Both the position numbers and the translations under genes were made by a program. From Anaerolineales bacterium (GTDB lineage Bacteria > Chloroflexota > Anaerolineae > 4572-78 > J111), in assembly GCA_015075185.1 (NCBI GenBank), contig JABTUW010000002.1, forward strand, positions 1,054,001 to 1,118,000: DNA of 64,000 nucleotides, in the 5' to 3' direction. Below are positions 1-7,906 of the stretch, piece after piece. Numbering within the stretch: the stretch's first letter is position 1; every line of letters begins with the position of its first letter. The notes beneath the pieces are model-generated. The model was not told the origin of the DNA and searched no databases. It saw only the letters and a list, made by a program, of their open reading frames with translations.

Positions 1-79
1 GCGGCAGCAGTTCCTTATTGACAAATTGTCTCACTTTGGTTTGTAAAGCTTTTAATTCGGATGAAAATTGGAAATTCAT
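1..79 (-). CDS. Acyl-CoA dehydrogenase, N-terminal fragment (cut by window edge)
   Basis: Only the first 26 codons are inside the window. They read MNFQFSSELKALQTKVRQFV and continue NKELLP, which resembles the N-terminal helix of acyl-CoA dehydrogenases. The ATG is preceded by an AGAGG ribosome-binding site about five bases upstream. It is the third gene of a leftward operon after the aminotransferase and the NDP-forming acyl-CoA synthetase, so oxidation of an activated acyl-CoA would fit the context. The family call rests on a short N-terminus and neighbourhood only; the rest of the gene lies outside the window. Confidence 0.55.
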   Translation of the reverse strand, partial: MNFQFSSELKALQTKVRQFVNKELLP

Positions 80-117
80 AAGACCTCTAATTTTTGGAGT
101 GGAAACCGTGATTTGCT

Positions 118-165
118 GATGCCTGATGCGTGAATCGTGAGCAATCTTTACGCATCACGTATCAG
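118..165. repeat. Heptamer-type imperfect hairpin repeat
   Basis: Two runs of related 7-base units (GATGCCT, GATGCGT, then CGCATCA, CGTATCA) face each other as an imperfect inverted repeat in the gap between the acyl-CoA synthetase stop and the acyl-CoA dehydrogenase start. The same style of repeat recurs at about ten other places in the window. Confidence 0.6.
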
Positions 166-2306
166 GTTTCATTCTTTGGCACAATGAGCGCGTCTACTGC
201 TACCGCTCCGCCGGGCAGAGCTATGAGTGGGTTGATGTCCACTTCGGCAATCAGGTCGCCCAGGTCGGCGGCCAGCGCCGATAGACGCATCGCCGTATCT
301 ACCACCGCCTCAATATCCACCGCAGGCTGTCCTCGCAGCCCTGCCAGCAGGGCCGCCCCGCGCAGACTCAGCAGCGCCTCGCGCACGGCGGCAGGCGTAG
401 TTGGCAGCAGCAGCAAGCGATGGTCACGCAGCACTTCAACCCAAATCCCGCCCATGCCCAGGGCCAGCATTGGCCCAAATTGCGGATCATTGACCAGGCC
501 CAGCAGCAGTTCCACCCCCGCCGGAATCATCTGCTGGATGAGCACCCGTGGGCCAAAGTGAATTTCAAAATCAAGATAGATCTCGGTCAATGCCGCCGCA
601 TCCGGGACATTGAGCCGCACCCCGCCCCGGTCGCTCTTGTGCAGCTCGCCCGTAGCCGTCTTGACAGCCACCGGATAGCCGATCACTTCGGCGGCATGGA
701 TGGCTTCAGCTAGCGATGTCACCACAACTTCTTTCGGGGTCGCAATGCCATACGCCCGCAAAATCTCCTTGCTGGCAAACTCGTCGAGGGGACCGGGGGC
801 GGAAAGGATGAGGGATGACCCCCCCTGAACTGCAGGGGGCAGGTGATGAGGGATGAAATTATTCCCCGCTCCCCCGCTCCTCTGTTCCTCTGCGGCTTGG
901 CGATGTCGTTGATACTCGCTGTACTCCAGCACGTGGCGGATCGCCCGCAGGCCCGTTTCTGTGCCCAGGAGAACGGGGATGCCGGCGCGCCGGAGGCGAG
1001 AAATTTGCTGGTCGCCGGCAGCGGCGGCAAGATGCACCAAAAAGGTCAGTGGGTGACGCAGGTGGGGCTGCGCCGCCAGGGCCACTTCAATGTAGGCCGG
1101 ACTGAAATCGCTGGCGTGGGTCAGGTCTACGGCAAAGATGTTCAGGCCGGTCAGCGGGTCGGCGTCGAGCGTTTGCAGGCACTCCTGGAAGATACGCTCA
1201 TAGTTGTTGCCGGTGCCCCAGGCGTCGAGTGGGTTGATCGGATCGAGGCCGGGTTCAAGGATCTCGGCCAGCCGGGCGGAAGTGCTTTCTGCGATGGGGG
1301 TAAACTCCACCCCTTCGGCTTCGGCCAGGTCAACCAACATGCCGCGTTCCCCGCCGGAGTCACAGAGGGCGGTGATGGTCCGGGTCGCGGCGCGCATTCC
1401 GGTAGACAGCAGTTCCAGCGTGTCCAGCAGCTCGTCGGGCGACTTAACCCGGCGCACCCCGTAGGCGGCAAAAAGCGCATCGTAGGCGGCATCCACCCCG
1501 GCCAGCGCCCCGCTGTGGGCCTGGGCCAGCCGCGCCCCCCGCTCGCTGCGCCCGACTTTGAGGGCGACAACCGGCACGTCGCGCTCGGCGGCCTCGTTTA
1601 ACGCCGCTTTGAAGGTCTGCGGGTCGCGCACCGTCTCCAAAAAAAGGCCGATGACCCGCGTCGTTGGGTCGGTCAAGGCGAACTGCATATAGTCGGCCAG
1701 GCTGGTGACCATCTCGTTGCCGGAAGAGATGGCATAATTGAAATGGACCTGCCGGTTATTTTGTAAAAGGGCATCCCACATCGAGCCGCTGTGGCTGATG
1801 AGGGTGACATTGCCGGCGGGCAGCGCCGGGTTGGACTCGTAGCCGGACACAGCCAGCCGTTCATGCAGGGCAAAAAAGCCCATACAATTCGGCCCGCAGA
1901 TAGCCATGCCGTTGGCCCGCGCAGTCTCGGCCAACTGATCCTGCAAGGAACTATTATTGTTTCCCTCAGCCTCTGCCTTGGCCTTCTCCAAATACGCGCT
2001 GGCAAAGATGACCGCCGCCGGAATTTTTAACACCACCGCTTCCTGCAACGTTTCGAGCAGGCGCCCGTTTGGTACGGCCAGGATGGTGCAGTCCGGGCGG
2101 TCGGGCAAGTCACTTAATGTAGGGTAACAGGGCTGATCGTAGAGCGAGTTGTAGCGGGGATTGATCCCATAAATCTGGCCGGTATAGCCAAAGTCACGCA
2201 GGTTAGCGTAGACCCGCCCCCCAAAGCGGTCCGGCTGGCTGATGCCGACAATCGCCACCGAACGCGCCCGCAGCAAAGGAGTCAGGTTTTGTTTAGACGA
2301 AGGCAT
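162..2306 (-). CDS. Acyl-CoA synthetase, NDP-forming (acetyl-CoA synthetase ADP-forming type)
   Basis: A 714-residue protein with the fused architecture of NDP-forming acyl-CoA synthetases: an N-terminal CoA-binding Rossmann domain (starting LLRARSVAIVGIS), central succinyl-CoA-ligase-like domains with the motif HSGALAG around the expected phosphohistidine region, and a C-terminal ATP-grasp domain (about residues 490-714, KEILRAYGIATPKEVVV onward). Family enzymes interconvert acyl-CoA plus ADP/phosphate with acid plus ATP. A longer reading frame extends upstream, but the start MPSSKQNLTP is chosen because family similarity begins there. It overlaps the upstream aminotransferase stop by 14 bases, suggesting translational coupling. 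The substrate acid cannot be read from the sequence. Confidence 0.85.
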   Translation of the reverse strand: MPSSKQNLTPLLRARSVAIVGISQPDRFGGRVYANLRDFGYTGQIYGINPRYNSLYDQPCYPTLSDLPDRPDCTILAVPNGRLLETLQEAVVLKIPAAVIFASAYLEKAKAEAEGNNNSSLQDQLAETARANGMAICGPNCMGFFALHERLAVSGYESNPALPAGNVTLISHSGSMWDALLQNNRQVHFNYAISSGNEMVTSLADYMQFALTDPTTRVIGLFLETVRDPQTFKAALNEAAERDVPVVALKVGRSERGARLAQAHSGALAGVDAAYDALFAAYGVRRVKSPDELLDTLELLSTGMRAATRTITALCDSGGERGMLVDLAEAEGVEFTPIAESTSARLAEILEPGLDPINPLDAWGTGNNYERIFQECLQTLDADPLTGLNIFAVDLTHASDFSPAYIEVALAAQPHLRHPLTFLVHLAAAAGDQQISRLRRAGIPVLLGTETGLRAIRHVLEYSEYQRHRQAAEEQRSGGAGNNFIPHHLPPAVQGGSSLILSAPGPLDEFASKEILRAYGIATPKEVVVTSLAEAIHAAEVIGYPVAVKTATGELHKSDRGGVRLNVPDAAALTEIYLDFEIHFGPRVLIQQMIPAGVELLLGLVNDPQFGPMLALGMGGIWVEVLRDHRLLLLPTTPAAVREALLSLRGAALLAGLRGQPAVDIEAVVDTAMRLSALAADLGDLIAEVDINPLIALPGGAVAVDALIVPKNET

Positions 2307-3621
2307 ATTTGGCAGCGACACTGTGCAGCACCTCGCGCAAGGTGTCCTCCAGCGCGTTGGCTGTGTCGGAAATATCCTGCTGAGTATGAGCTGCGCACAT
2401 AAACCACGGCTCTCGTGACTCAGGTTCAGGCATAATCCCCCGTTCAATCAAACCGGTCGCCACTTCTTCATATAAGGTTCGATTAGAAACCAACCAATCA
2501 CGGTATTCCTTGGGCGCTTCTTCGCTAAACCAAAAGCTGAACATGCTGGGATGGCCGGAAACCGTAAAGGGCAGGCGGGTTCGCTCCAGAATTTCGGTGA
2601 TCGCTGCCTGCAGCTCGCGGCCGCGTTCGGCCACACACTCCAGGGCATTGGTGTTGGCCAGGATGTCGAGGGTAGCATTGGCCGCAGCCATGCCCACCCG
2701 GTTGCCGGCAAAAGTGCCGCCGTGTGACACTCCCTGTCCAATCTGCTCCATCAAATCGCGCTTGCCGCCAAAGGCGGCCACCGGATAGCCGTTGCCCAGC
2801 GCCTTGGCGTAGGTAACCAGGTCGGCGGTGACGCCGAAATACTCCTGCGCCCCCCCGCGAGCCACCCGAAAGCCGGTCTTGACCTCGTCCATAATCATGA
2901 CGATGCCGTTCTCATCGCACATGCGGCGAATCAGCTCCAGCCAGCCCGGTTCGGGCAGGATGCCGCCGCAGTTGCCCAGGATTGGCTCGACGATGATCGC
3001 CGCCACTTCGTGCCACGATTGCTCGACTTCATCCTCCAGCGCCTCCAGGTCATTGAAGGGCAGCATGATGACCAGGTTGCGCACGGCTTCGGGAATGCCG
3101 GAGCTGACCGGAATGGCCACCGGACTGTAGCGGCTGCTGTGCACGTCGCCGCCAATGGCCGAGGTGAACATGACGTAATCGTGCAGGCCGTGAAATTGGC
3201 CCTCAAACATAATAATTTTTTCCCGCCGGGTGTAGGCGCGGGCCAGGCGGATAGCGTGCATGGTCGCCTCGGTGCCGGAGGTGGTGAAGCGGACCATCTC
3301 GACCCCCGGACACATAGCCACAATTTTGCGGGCTACCTCCTGTTCCAGGGTCGTGCTCATGGCAAAGTTCTGGCCCAGCCGGATGGCTTCGCTTACGGCG
3401 TTGTCCACCCGCTCATCAGAATGGCCCAGAATGGCCGGACCATAGCCCAACCGGTAATCAATGTAACGATTGCCGTCCACGTCCCACAAGTGCGCCCCTT
3501 TTCCCCGCTCAATGTAGCGCGTTTTAGCCGGCCCCCAATACCGGAAATTTGAGGTGACCCCCAGCGGTAATACTTTTGCAGCAGACTCAAACAGAGCATT
3601 AGACTTGGTTAGACCCACCAT
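2293..3621 (-). CDS. Class III PLP aminotransferase, glutamate-1-semialdehyde aminomutase-like
   Basis: A 442-residue class III aminotransferase. The PLP-binding lysine lies in YAKALGNGYPVAAFGG, and the cofactor-site motif MIMDEVKTGFR is intact. It resembles GSA aminomutases (HemL group), but the context (acyl-CoA synthetase, acyl-CoA dehydrogenase, Lrp regulator) points to catabolism of an amino compound rather than haem synthesis; that is inference. The start MVGLTKSNALF was chosen over an upstream in-frame ATG because AAGGAAGG lies about ten bases before it. A strong sigma-70-like promoter sits about 40 bases upstream. First gene of a leftward operon. Confidence 0.87.
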   Translation of the reverse strand: MVGLTKSNALFESAAKVLPLGVTSNFRYWGPAKTRYIERGKGAHLWDVDGNRYIDYRLGYGPAILGHSDERVDNAVSEAIRLGQNFAMSTTLEQEVARKIVAMCPGVEMVRFTTSGTEATMHAIRLARAYTRREKIIMFEGQFHGLHDYVMFTSAIGGDVHSSRYSPVAIPVSSGIPEAVRNLVIMLPFNDLEALEDEVEQSWHEVAAIIVEPILGNCGGILPEPGWLELIRRMCDENGIVMIMDEVKTGFRVARGGAQEYFGVTADLVTYAKALGNGYPVAAFGGKRDLMEQIGQGVSHGGTFAGNRVGMAAANATLDILANTNALECVAERGRELQAAITEILERTRLPFTVSGHPSMFSFWFSEEAPKEYRDWLVSNRTLYEEVATGLIERGIMPEPESREPWFMCAAHTQQDISDTANALEDTLREVLHSVAAKYAFV

Positions 3622-3661
3622 AATGACCCACTTTCCTTCCTTGTTTGCCTTACTTTTTGGC

Positions 3662-3690
3662 ATTGTACCAATGTTTTGATATATTGTCAA
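3662..3690 (-). promoter_or_regulatory. Sigma-70-type promoter of the aminotransferase operon
   Basis: On the minus strand TTGACA, a 17-base spacer and TACAAT are followed after about 40 bases by the aminotransferase start codon. This is one of the best consensus matches in the window. It lies between the operon and the divergent Lrp/AsnC gene, so that regulator is a candidate to act here. Confidence 0.7.
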
Positions 3691-3900
3691 CAGGTTTTAG
3701 GCCATTTTAATGTTGAATATATAATGAAACACCCGGTTTTCTGCTGTTTTTTGCCTATTTGACCTTAAAGCCGCTATTTGGAAAAAGGAGATTGACTCTG
3801 CTTTTGAAAGACGTAAAATATGTTTACCTATCAAAGGTGGATTACAAGCAGGGTGACAGGCAGCAAACAAGTACCTGTCGCCTTTGTACTTGGAGCACAC

Positions 3901-4353
3901 GTGACAAAATCTTCTAAAGTTGACGATGTGGATTTGGCGATTATTCGCAAGCTGCAAGTAGACGGCCGGCGGCCTTATGCCGACATTGCGGCTGAACTGC
4001 GCCTGGCTCCTTCGACCGTACAGCAGCGAGCGAACCGCTTGATTGACGCCGGCCTGCTCAAAATCACTGCTGCGGCTGACCCTTTGACTCTGGGTATTTC
4101 GGTTTCGGCGATGGTCGCCATCAAAGTCGAGGGTACCATGTTACGGGAAGCCGCCGTCGAAATTGCCAAATTCCCTGAAGTGGCCTATGTAGCCATTTGC
4201 ACCGGCCCCTACGATATCCTCGTCGAGGTCGCCTGCCGCGACAACGATCACCTGCTCGACTTCATCTCTGATAAGCTGGCCGAGGTCGAAGGCGTGCGTG
4301 AAATCGAGACGTTTCTGTATTTGCGGATTGTGAAGAATACGGATTTGTGGTGA
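3901..4353 (+). CDS. Lrp/AsnC-family transcriptional regulator
   Basis: A 150-residue protein with an N-terminal AsnC helix-turn-helix (DDVDLAIIRKLQVDGRRPYA, then STVQQRANRLIDAGLL) and a C-terminal RAM/ligand-binding domain. The GTG start (VTKSSKVDDVD) is preferred: it gives the family's usual length of about 150 residues and has GGAG about eight bases upstream, whereas an upstream ATG would add 27 residues unlike the family. It is divergent from the aminotransferase/acyl-CoA synthetase operon, the usual arrangement for a local regulator that senses an amino acid or related metabolite. Its ligand is unknown. Confidence 0.9.
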   Translation: MTKSSKVDDVDLAIIRKLQVDGRRPYADIAAELRLAPSTVQQRANRLIDAGLLKITAAADPLTLGISVSAMVAIKVEGTMLREAAVEIAKFPEVAYVAICTGPYDILVEVACRDNDHLLDFISDKLAEVEGVREIETFLYLRIVKNTDLW

Positions 4354-4360
4354 GATAGAC

Positions 4361-4394
4361 CGCCGGCCAGCCTTGCCGGCCGGCGTACGTTTTT
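4361..4394 (+). terminator. Probable rho-independent terminator after the Lrp/AsnC gene
   Basis: CGCCGGCC and GGCCGGCG form an 8-bp GC stem with a 9-base loop, followed within four bases by a run of five T. It lies eight bases after the regulator's stop codon. Confidence 0.55.
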
Positions 4395-4441
4395 GGGGAA
4401 GACCCTAAAGGTCTTTAAGACCTTATCAATTTTGACAACCG

Positions 4442-4520
4442 AAATCGGTAATCGTAGCGGCGACCCTTGCGGTCGCCCAGGCAGGGGCAAGCCCCGCTGC
4501 TACAGGGCATTACCGGATTT
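4442..4520. repeat. Nested cloverleaf-like palindromic element
   Basis: Outer arms AAATCGGTAAT and ATTACCGGATTT enclose a second pair (GTAGCGGCG / CGCTGCTAC), which encloses two small hairpins: GGCGACC/GGTCGCC and GGGGC/GCCCC. The result is a compact fold with one closing stem and two side arms. It lies just downstream of the Rieske oxygenase stop. A second element with the same plan occurs near 32.9 kb. An immediately preceding palindrome, AAGGTCTT-t-AAGACCTT (4408-4424), belongs to another repeat type also seen near 17.4 kb. Confidence 0.65.
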
Positions 4521-4525
4521 GAAAA

Positions 4526-5662
4526 TCAAAACCCATTAGGGTCTGGAGTGAGGCCCAAAGCCCGCAGCACTTCCCGGTCAAACGCGGCGGGCAGGCTTTC
4601 GGCGGCGGAGTACGGCCCCGGCGTGTAAGCCCGTGACGCTAGCCCCAATTGGGACAACTCGCAGACGCGCCAGTCCTGGCGGTTGGTCATATCCCAAAAC
4701 TCAACTGCTCCACTAGGGTCGAAATCGGATCGAGCCATCGCGGCGGGATCAAAGAGCCATTCGCAGCTAATCAAGGTGCGGCCCGCGCCCTGCGGCCACA
4801 AGAGGTGGAACATCACGTAGTCGGGGTGCAGGCTGAGCAGCATATTCGGAAAAATGGAGTAGTAGTAGACCCGGCTCAAATCCTCGCCGGAAACTTCCCC
4901 TAACGGCAGCCCGCACACTCGGCCGTCCACGGTCAAACTGCCTGCCTCGTGGTTAATATCCATGAAACCACCCAGGTAAGGCCCCTCATACAGATCATTC
5001 TGGCCGCTGCGGTAGGGCGACAGTTTGGCTAAGGCCGGGTGAATCAGCGGGCAGTGGTAACATTCTGAATAATTCTCAACCAGCAGCTTCCAGTTGGCGG
5101 CGACATCATACTCGATACGGCGGGCTGAACGCAGCCTGGCAATGCGCCACTGGCTAAATTTGCCGATGAGCGGGGCAAAGGCCTGGTCGAATGGCTCCGG
5201 CTGCTGCGATAAATTGACAAACAGAAAACCTTCCCAAGTCTCCAGAGCAACTGCGTAAAGCGGATAGTCAGCCTTCTCAAAGCCTTCTACCTCGTTCATG
5301 TGCGGCGCGCCGATGAGCTGACCGTCCAGACCATAAGTCCAGGCGTGATAAGGACACTGAATGGATTGTGGAAAATGACCACTGCTCGTCGTACACATGC
5401 GCGTTCCCCGGTGCCGGCAGACGTTGTAAAAGGCTCGAATGTACTCATCCTGTCCGCGCACGATAATCAGGCTCTCCTGACCGACGGTTTGCAGGAAATA
5501 GTCGCCCGAATTGGGAATCTGCTCCTCACGTCCCACACACAGCCAGCGTTCATAAAAGATGCGTTCCAGCTCTGTCTGAAAGACATCCTCCGCCGTGTAG
5601 TAACACCCCGGCAGCGTGCTGGCTCCCTTGACAGGCGTCGAAAATTGATCCACCATGACCAT
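4526..5662 (-). CDS. Rieske non-haem iron oxygenase, alpha subunit
   Basis: A 378-residue ring-hydroxylating-type oxygenase. The Rieske [2Fe-2S] ligands are C82, H84, C103 and H106 (CRH, 18 residues, CPYH). The mononuclear iron site is the motif ENYSECYHCPLIHP, with H203 and H208. The length and the CYHCPLIHP motif resemble the group acting on quaternary amines (glycine betaine, carnitine, stachydrine) and related oxygenases, but the substrate is not determined. No separate reductase gene is adjacent. AAGGAGG lies about seven bases before the ATG. It is transcribed divergently from an IclR regulator through overlapping promoters. Confidence 0.88.
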   Translation of the reverse strand: MVMVDQFSTPVKGASTLPGCYYTAEDVFQTELERIFYERWLCVGREEQIPNSGDYFLQTVGQESLIIVRGQDEYIRAFYNVCRHRGTRMCTTSSGHFPQSIQCPYHAWTYGLDGQLIGAPHMNEVEGFEKADYPLYAVALETWEGFLFVNLSQQPEPFDQAFAPLIGKFSQWRIARLRSARRIEYDVAANWKLLVENYSECYHCPLIHPALAKLSPYRSGQNDLYEGPYLGGFMDINHEAGSLTVDGRVCGLPLGEVSGEDLSRVYYYSIFPNMLLSLHPDYVMFHLLWPQGAGRTLISCEWLFDPAAMARSDFDPSGAVEFWDMTNRQDWRVCELSQLGLASRAYTPGPYSAAESLPAAFDREVLRALGLTPDPNGF

Positions 5663-5790
5663 AATGCCCTCCTTTTAAGATGGGGACTCATTGGAATTTG
5701 TAGGAACTGCTTGTACAAGTTCCATTGAGTTCCTATGAGTTCCTCAGTTTTGGTGTCGGTGATTTGCCTAGATGACCCGATTTTCGGCGG

Positions 5791-5819
5791 AGTATATCAG
5801 CCATCAACCAATTTGTCAA
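5791..5819 (-). promoter_or_regulatory. Promoter of the Rieske oxygenase gene
   Basis: Minus-strand TTGACA, 17-base spacer, TATACT. Its -35 hexamer overlaps the -35 hexamer of the rightward IclR promoter by five bases, so the two promoters cannot easily be occupied at the same time. Confidence 0.65.
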
Positions 5820-5841
5820 AAAATTTGAAATAACGTATCAT
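5813..5841 (+). promoter_or_regulatory. Promoter of the IclR-family gene
   Basis: Plus-strand TTGTCA, 17-base spacer, TATCAT. The predicted transcription start lies inside the palindrome immediately downstream. This makes a GTG at 5845 unusable as a start codon and supports a start near 5902-5911. Confidence 0.6.
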
Positions 5842-5857
5842 ATAGTGAACCCACTAT
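5842..5857. promoter_or_regulatory. Candidate IclR operator palindrome
   Basis: ATAGTG-AACC-CACTAT is a perfect 6-bp inverted repeat starting one base after the -10 of the IclR promoter, at the predicted transcription start. The position suits autorepression, with possible control of the divergent Rieske promoter. Binding is inferred from position and symmetry only. Confidence 0.45.
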
Positions 5858-5901
5858 TAAGATTATTTTTGCTTTCTAATGTTGCTGCAAATATTGAAGT
5901 T

Positions 5902-6684
5902 ATGCTAAAGATGCAGGTCAACGAGCCTTACCCCGGAACCCAAGCGGTCATGCGCGCCATTGCCCTGCTCAAAGCTTTTACCGACGAGCAGCCGCAGTTG
6001 GGTCTGGCCGAACTGGCTAAAATAGTTGGCCTGAACAAAACAACCACCTACCGGCTGCTGACTGCCCTGGAAAATCAAGGACTCATCGCCCGCAACCCGG
6101 CCAATGATACCTACCGGCTGGGGCCGGAGGTCATTGCGCTGGGCGGGCGCGCGTTGCGGGCGAGTGATTTGCGTGCGGTCAGCCGGGGGGAACTGGAAGG
6201 GTTGGCCCGCGCTACGGGCGAAACAGCCACCCTGGAGGCCTTGCTGGGGTCGGATGTGCTGGTGCTGGATGAGGTGTCGGGGGCCTATCTCGTCGGGGCG
6301 ACCCACTACATCGGGGCGCGCTGGCCGGCTCATGCCACTTCGACCGGCAAGGTGCTCCTGGCCTTTTTGCCGGAGGCGGAGCTGGCTGCGCGGCTGCAAC
6401 AACCTCTGGCGCAGATGACCCCCCAGACGATTACGGCGCCGGAAGCTTTTAGCCAGGCCCTGGCCCAGGTTCGGGAACAGGATTATGCCATTGCCATTGA
6501 AGAACTGGAAATCGGCTTCTCGGCCATTGCCGCGCCGGTGCGCAATCATGACGGCCAGATGATCGCCGCCCTCAGCCTCAATGGCCCCAGCGCCCGCCTG
6601 ACTTCGCAGCGGCTGGCCGAATTGGTCGCGCCTGTTACAGCAGCGGCAGAGCGAATATCGGCCCAGCTTGGCTATCGCACCTGA
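5902..6684 (+). CDS. IclR-family transcriptional regulator
   Basis: About 260 residues with an N-terminal winged helix (AVMRAIALLKAF; LAELAKIVGLNKTTTYRLL) and a C-terminal GAF-like ligand domain containing the IclR motif HATSTGKVLLAFLPE. IclR proteins usually control aromatic or organic-acid catabolism. The start is uncertain between ATG 5902 and ATG 5911; the upstream GTG is rejected because it coincides with the predicted transcription start. The gene is divergent from the Rieske oxygenase and probably regulates it. Confidence 0.9.
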   Translation: MLKMQVNEPYPGTQAVMRAIALLKAFTDEQPQLGLAELAKIVGLNKTTTYRLLTALENQGLIARNPANDTYRLGPEVIALGGRALRASDLRAVSRGELEGLARATGETATLEALLGSDVLVLDEVSGAYLVGATHYIGARWPAHATSTGKVLLAFLPEAELAARLQQPLAQMTPQTITAPEAFSQALAQVREQDYAIAIEELEIGFSAIAAPVRNHDGQMIAALSLNGPSARLTSQRLAELVAPVTAAAERISAQLGYRT

Positions 6685-6695
6685 GGTGAGGGGGC

Positions 6696-7799
6696 GTGAC
6701 CAGACTGACTAAACTGAGCCGGGGTATAATCCTGGTTATTTTCAACGTCGTTGCGGTGGTTCTGTTGGTGGCGCTGGGTGAGGGGCTGGCCAGCCTGACC
6801 TTATTTTTCCAAACTCTGCCCGCTACCCTGCCTTTGGCAGAGAGGCGGCACACCCAGTATGACGAACTTTTGGGCTGGGTCAACGTTCCAAATCTGTACA
6901 TTGAAGACATGTACGGCCCCGGCGTTTATTTGAAGACCAACGGGCAGTCTTTTCGCAACGCTGAAGAATTTACCCCAGAGGTACCGCCTGGTAAGGTTAG
7001 AATCATTTGTTCGGGCGACTCCTTTACCTTTGGCTATGGGGTGAGCAACGATCAGGCCTGGTGCCAGCGCCTGGCGGCTAAAGATAACCGCCTGGAAACC
7101 GTTAATATGGGCCAGGGGGGATATGGCGTGGATCAAGCCTATCTGTGGTACAAACGCGACGGCCAAAAGATAGCGCATGATATTCAGTTGTTTGCTTTTA
7201 TCACCACTGATTTTAGGCGCATGGAATGGCCCGAGTTCAATGGATATGGTAAGCCGTTGCTGACCCTGGAAAACGAGAGCTTGACCCTCACGAATGTGCC
7301 GGTTCCCCGGCGTTCTTTCTGGGTGCCCTGGCTGACTCAACACCGGGAGGCGATTAATGAGTTGAAGTCGGTCCAACTGATGCGACAGACATTTTTTGAC
7401 GAGGCGGCGGCCGATGAGTTGGCCAAGGCGCAAGAATCAGCCGAAACAGTGGCATGGAAAATTTTGGAAGATCTGGCCCGCCTTAATCAGGCCAAACAAA
7501 GCACCCTGGTGTTGGTCTACCTGCCCGGTCAAGATTTCACTGACAAAGATTTGACGAAATGGCGCAAACTGGTGCGGACAGCGGCGGAGCGGCAGGGCAT
7601 TCTATTCATTGACCTGGTGGAGGAATTTAAAGATTGGCCGCAGGATGAGTTAGCGACGATGTTCATTGCCAGAGACGCGCTTGACTATCAGGGCGCTGCC
7701 GGGCATTATACGGCCAAAGGCAACCAGCATGTGGCCGATGTTTTGTACGAACGGCTGCTGGCCCTGCCGGAAATTTCACAAAAGCTGGCCCAAAACTAA
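6696..7799 (+). CDS. Membrane-anchored SGNH/GDSL-type hydrolase-like protein
   Basis: 367 residues with one N-terminal membrane helix (GIILVIFNVVAVVLLVALGE) and an outside domain with SGNH features: SGDSFTFGYG (block I with the catalytic Ser), NMGQGGYGVDQ (block II) and AAGHYTAKGNQHVAD near the C-terminus (block V His). Such proteins deacylate or acylate glycans or lipids at the cell surface. The GTG start follows GAGGTGAGGGGG by a few bases and lies 12 bases after the IclR stop codon. Its substrate and its link to the neighbouring catabolic genes are unknown. Confidence 0.7.
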   Translation: MTRLTKLSRGIILVIFNVVAVVLLVALGEGLASLTLFFQTLPATLPLAERRHTQYDELLGWVNVPNLYIEDMYGPGVYLKTNGQSFRNAEEFTPEVPPGKVRIICSGDSFTFGYGVSNDQAWCQRLAAKDNRLETVNMGQGGYGVDQAYLWYKRDGQKIAHDIQLFAFITTDFRRMEWPEFNGYGKPLLTLENESLTLTNVPVPRRSFWVPWLTQHREAINELKSVQLMRQTFFDEAAADELAKAQESAETVAWKILEDLARLNQAKQSTLVLVYLPGQDFTDKDLTKWRKLVRTAAERQGILFIDLVEEFKDWPQDELATMFIARDALDYQGAAGHYTAKGNQHVADVLYERLLALPEISQKLAQN

Positions 7800-7824
7800 A
7801 AATTTATCCGGTAATCTTGTTTGG

Positions 7825-7863
7825 GCAATCTTGTTCCCAAACTCAGTTTGGGAACAAGATTGC
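7825..7863. repeat. Perfect 19-bp hairpin repeat before the GcvT-like gene
   Basis: GCAATCTTGTTCCCAAACT is followed after a single C by its exact reverse complement. There is no T-run, so it does not look like a terminator. It is followed by AATC/AAAATCG heptamer-like repeats (to about 7891) that run up to the GcvT-like ribosome-binding region. Confidence 0.75.
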
Positions 7864-7906
7864 AGAATCTAAAATCGTAAATCGAAAATCAAGTGAGGAT
7901 TTGCCC

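Noticed and set aside
843..1601. 252-codon plus-strand frame opposite the acyl-CoA synthetase
   Set aside because: Antisense to a recognisable enzyme; Gly-rich shadow frame with no domain.
2307..2447. 47 extra N-terminal codons on the acyl-CoA synthetase
   Set aside because: They lie inside the upstream aminotransferase gene and do not resemble the family; the start MPSSKQNL is preferred.
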